Part shown: positions 61,794 to 64,000 of the stretch, in pieces
Numbering within the stretch: position 1 is the stretch's first letter
Layout of the letters: every line of letters begins with the position of its first letter
Assembly: GCF_029952525.1 (NCBI RefSeq)
Contig: NZ_JASAOF010000013.1
Location: forward strand, 1 to 64,000
Source: Saccharopolyspora ipomoeae
GTDB lineage: Bacteria; Actinomycetota; Actinomycetes; Mycobacteriales; Pseudonocardiaceae
Length of the DNA stretch: 64,000 nt
Reading direction: 5' to 3'
The notes under the pieces: model-generated
What the model saw: the letters and a program-made list of their open reading frames with translations, nothing else
Told to the model about the DNA's origin: nothing
Databases searched by the model: none
Made by a program: the position numbers and the translations under genes

Positions 61794-62432
61794 CTAGACG
61801 AGGCGGAGTTGTTCCTGGGAGCGGCCTGCCGTGTAGGCGTCGGTGTCGAAGCGGTCGTGGAGCGGGGCGGTGCCGTAGAGGGTCCAGCGCAGGGCGGAGG
61901 GCCAGGGGCCGTAGCCGGCGTCGGTGTTGAGGTGGCCGCCGTCGAGGATGACGTCCATCTCCACCTGGAGGTCCTCGGCGAGGGCGTGGGCGCGGTGCAT
62001 CGGCAGCAAGGCGTCCCCGGTGCCGACCACCAGGCGGGTCACGCCCGCGGCGCGGCGCAGGGACGTGGCGTCGACCGGGTACGGGGTGATGTCACGAGCG
62101 TCCGGGTGGTCCCACTCGGTGTCCGGCGGGGCGACCAGCAGGACCCGGTCCGCGCGGCGGTCGTCGGGTCCGATGGTGGCCGCGTGGTGCAACCACAGGG
62201 CGACGCCGCAGGAGTGCGCCGCGACCACCAGCTCCGCTTCCGGCGGCACGGCGGCCAGGTGCTCGCGCAGCACCGGCAGCCAACGACGCAGGTCGGGGCG
62301 GTCCGGATCGGGGAGCACGGGGGCGTCGACGTGGACGTCCTCGTCCCGGAGCCGCGTCGCCAACCACTGCTGCCAGTGCCAGGGGCCCGCACCGGTCATC
62401 CCGTGGACCAGCACAACACGCATCTCGCTCAT
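61794..62432 (-). CDS. RBBP9/YdeN-like alpha/beta hydrolase
   Basis: A 212-residue serine hydrolase of the RBBP9/YdeN family. Features: MRVVLVHGMTGAGPWHWQQW at the start, the nucleophile serine in LVVAAHSCGVALWLHH, and ILDGGHLNTDAGYGPWPSAL with the likely catalytic histidine (GGHLN). ATG at 62432 follows GGAGTGCCTGCC. The physiological substrate is unknown. Converges on the esterase gene across a long palindrome. Confidence 0.85.
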   Translation of the reverse strand: MSEMRVVLVHGMTGAGPWHWQQWLATRLRDEDVHVDAPVLPDPDRPDLRRWLPVLREHLAAVPPEAELVVAAHSCGVALWLHHAATIGPDDRRADRVLLVAPPDTEWDHPDARDITPYPVDATSLRRAAGVTRLVVGTGDALLPMHRAHALAEDLQVEMDVILDGGHLNTDAGYGPWPSALRWTLYGTAPLHDRFDTDAYTAGRSQEQLRLV

Positions 62433-62558
62433 GGCAGGCACTCCCGGACTAGTCGTCGCCACCCATCCAATATCAACTATTCCCCGCGGCCGCGCAGGAC
62501 GTGGCACCGGGTGTCCGCCGGGTGACCGACATGACCGCGTCAGGGGAGCGAACGGCGA

Positions 62559-62590
62559 AGCGCCCCGTGCCGGGTTCGGCACGGGGCGCT
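62559..62590 (-). terminator. clpX terminator
   Basis: AGCGCCCCGTGCCG-GGTT-CGGCACGGGGCGCT is a perfect 14-bp stem with a 4-nt loop, 14 bp past the clpX stop codon. Confidence 0.92.
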
Positions 62591-62604
62591 CGCGAAGTGA
62601 CAGC

Positions 62605-63885
62605 TCAGGCGGACTTCTCGCGCCGCTCCCGGCGGGACGCCTGACGGGCCACGATCGTCGGGTTGACGTTCTCCCGCACGGTCTGCTCGGTGATCACGAC
62701 CTTGGCCACGTCCGAGCGGCTCGGGATGTCGTACATGACCGGCAGCAGGACCTCTTCCAGGATCGCGCGCAGACCGCGCGCCCCGGTGCCCCGCAGGATC
62801 GCCTGGTCGGCGATGGCCTCCAGCGCCGTCTTGGTGAACTCCAGCTCCACGTTGTCCATCTCGAACAAGCGCTTGTACTGCTTCACCAGCGCGTTGCGCG
62901 GCTCGGTGAGGATCTGCACCAGCGACGGCTTGTCGAGGTTGGTGACGCTGGCCATCGTGGGAAGACGACCGATGAACTCCGGGATCAAGCCGTACTTGAT
63001 CAGGTCCTCGGGCATCACGTCGGAGAAGTAGTCGGCGGTGTCGATCTCGGTCTTGGAGCGCAGCTCCGCGCCGAAGCCGACGCTGTGCTTGCCGACCCGC
63101 TCCTCGACGATCTTCTCCAGCCCGGCGAACGCGCCGGCCACGACGAACAGCACGTTCGTGGTGTCGATCTGGATGAACTCCTGGTGCGGGTGCTTGCGTC
63201 CGCCCTGCGGCGGCACGCTCGCGGTGGTGCCCTCCAGGATCTTCAGCAGCGCCTGCTGGACGCCCTCACCGGAGACGTCGCGGGTGATCGACGGGTTCTC
63301 GCTCTTGCGGGCGATCTTGTCGACCTCGTCGATGTAGATGATGCCGGTCTCGGCGCGCTTGACGTCGTAGTCGGCGGCCTGGATCAGCTTGAGCAGGATG
63401 TTCTCGACGTCCTCGCCCACGTAGCCGGCCTCGGTCAGCGCCGTGGCGTCGGCGATCGCGAAGGGCACGTTGAGCATCTTGGCGAGCGTCTGCGCCAGGT
63501 AGGTCTTGCCGCAGCCGGTCGGGCCGAGCATCAGGATGTTGGACTTGGCCAGCTCGACGGCCTCTTCACCCCGCGCCTCGCGCCGCTCACCGGCCTGGAT
63601 GCGCTTGTAGTGGTTGTAGACCGCGACCGAGAGGTTGCGCTTGGCCGGGTCCTGCCCGATGACGTACTGGTCGAGGAACTCGTGGATCTCCGCGGGCTTG
63701 GGCAGCTCGTCGAGCTTGACCTCGCCGGCCTCGGCCAGCTCCTCCTCGATGATCTCGTTGCAGAGATCGATGCACTCATCGCAGATGTACACGCCGGGGC
63801 CGGCGATGAGTTTCTTCACCTGCTTCTGGCTCTTCCCGCAGAAGGAGCACTTCAGCAGGTCGCCGCCGTCACCGATACGTGCCAT
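62605..63885 (-). CDS. clpX: ClpX ATPase of the ClpXP protease
   Basis: A 426-residue AAA+ unfoldase that feeds substrates to ClpP. The N-terminal zinc domain has Cys13, Cys16, Cys35 and Cys38 ([17 protein letters not shown]); Walker A is [10 protein letters not shown], Walker [13 protein letters not shown], the pore loop GYVGEDV, and the LGF-type ClpP-docking loop is present as [13 protein letters not shown] at 63885 is the usual ClpX start. ClpP genes are expected just beyond the window end; 115 bp of upstream DNA is visible and holds no complete gene. Confidence 0.98.
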   Translation of the reverse strand: MARIGDGGDLLKCSFCGKSQKQVKKLIAGPGVYICDECIDLCNEIIEEELAEAGEVKLDELPKPAEIHEFLDQYVIGQDPAKRNLSVAVYNHYKRIQAGERREARGEEAVELAKSNILMLGPTGCGKTYLAQTLAKMLNVPFAIADATALTEAGYVGEDVENILLKLIQAADYDVKRAETGIIYIDEVDKIARKSENPSITRDVSGEGVQQALLKILEGTTASVPPQGGRKHPHQEFIQIDTTNVLFVVAGAFAGLEKIVEERVGKHSVGFGAELRSKTEIDTADYFSDVMPEDLIKYGLIPEFIGRLPTMASVTNLDKPSLVQILTEPRNALVKQYKRLFEMDNVELEFTKTALEAIADQAILRGTGARGLRAILEEVLLPVMYDIPSRSDVAKVVITEQTVRENVNPTIVARQASRRERREKSA

Positions 63886-64000
63886 GACCGCTGACCCCGT
63901 CCCCTCCGGCACACCCTCCGAACGGCGTGCCTGACCGTATGTGCCTCCGACGGTACCTGTCGTTCCCCGAGTTCGGGGAGACTCACAGTGTCCGCCATCG

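Noticed and set aside
3959-63885. tRNA or other structural RNA genes
   Set aside because: No cloverleaf with a GGTTCGAATCC-type T arm was found in the intergenic regions on either strand by reading. A tRNAscan or Rfam run would settle it.
63964-63979. TCCCCGA-GT-TCGGGGA as a terminator before clpX
   Set aside because: The loop would be 2 nt and the stem 7 bp. Without the upstream gene in view it cannot be assigned.

Overview
The window is chromosomal DNA of a very high-GC actinomycete. The core gene order lepA, rpsT, holA, comEC/comEA, degV, a GpgP-like phosphatase, rsfS, nadD, proA, proB, obg, rpmA, rplU, rne, ndk, DUF4233, folC, valS, clpX follows the order known from Mycobacterium tuberculosis (roughly Rv2404c to Rv2457c). 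An EmbA/B/C-type arabinosyltransferase implies an arabinogalactan wall, hence Mycobacteriales/Pseudonocardiales. The overall impression is a Pseudonocardiaceae member such as Saccharopolyspora; this is inference, because there is no rRNA to read. GTG and TTG starts are frequent, and several were chosen from Shine-Dalgarno position or 4-bp stop/start overlaps.

Layout. 1-3.5 kb: an array of palindromes, a LysR regulator and a large arylsulfatase. 3.5-6.4 kb: a dispersed palindrome, lepA and a VOC protein. 6.6-10 kb: a GntR regulator divergent from an MFS transporter and D-mannonate dehydratase, a sugar-acid module with a palindromic operator candidate. 10-20 kb: rpsT, two exporters, holA, a SAM (S-box) riboswitch in front of a threonine synthase gene, comEC/comEA, degV, gpgP, rsfS. 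20-22.7 kb: two DUF1990 genes around a 72-residue membrane protein, then nadD. 23-26.5 kb: proA, a TetR regulator, a clean palindromic operator, a cytochrome P450 and its 3Fe-4S ferredoxin. 26.7-31.8 kb: a RecQ helicase fused to a phosphoribosyltransferase-like tail, a frameshifted DUF885 gene and an MFS transporter. 31.8-35.2 kb: proB, obg, rpmA, rplU. 35.7-41.7 kb: a GT-C-like membrane protein, a GT2 polyprenyl-phosphate glycosyltransferase and an arabinosyltransferase. 41.8-50.5 kb: an AraC-type regulator, a prenyltransferase-fold protein, RNase E, two radical-SAM-linked genes and ndk. 50.6-64 kb: PhoD-like phosphatase, zinc alcohol dehydrogenase, DUF4233-folC, valS, an OFA-type MFS transporter with a 38-residue partner, fdhD, two hydrolases and clpX.

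How it fits together: the minus-strand backbone is translation, ribosome assembly, proline and folate synthesis, RNA decay and proteolysis. Between the backbone genes sit small accessory modules, mostly on the plus strand and each with its own regulator or operator-like palindrome. I see no insertion sequence, CRISPR array, prophage, tRNA or rRNA.

The least explained material is intergenic: at least two families of dispersed long palindromes. Family A (3 copies) has a perfect 18-20 bp stem in two copies, a compensatory stem change in the third, and a spacer that is inverted relative to the flank in that third copy. Family B (4 copies) is built on GTTTTCATGAAAAC. There are also three single long palindromes, one of them MITE-like with 12-bp flanking direct repeats.
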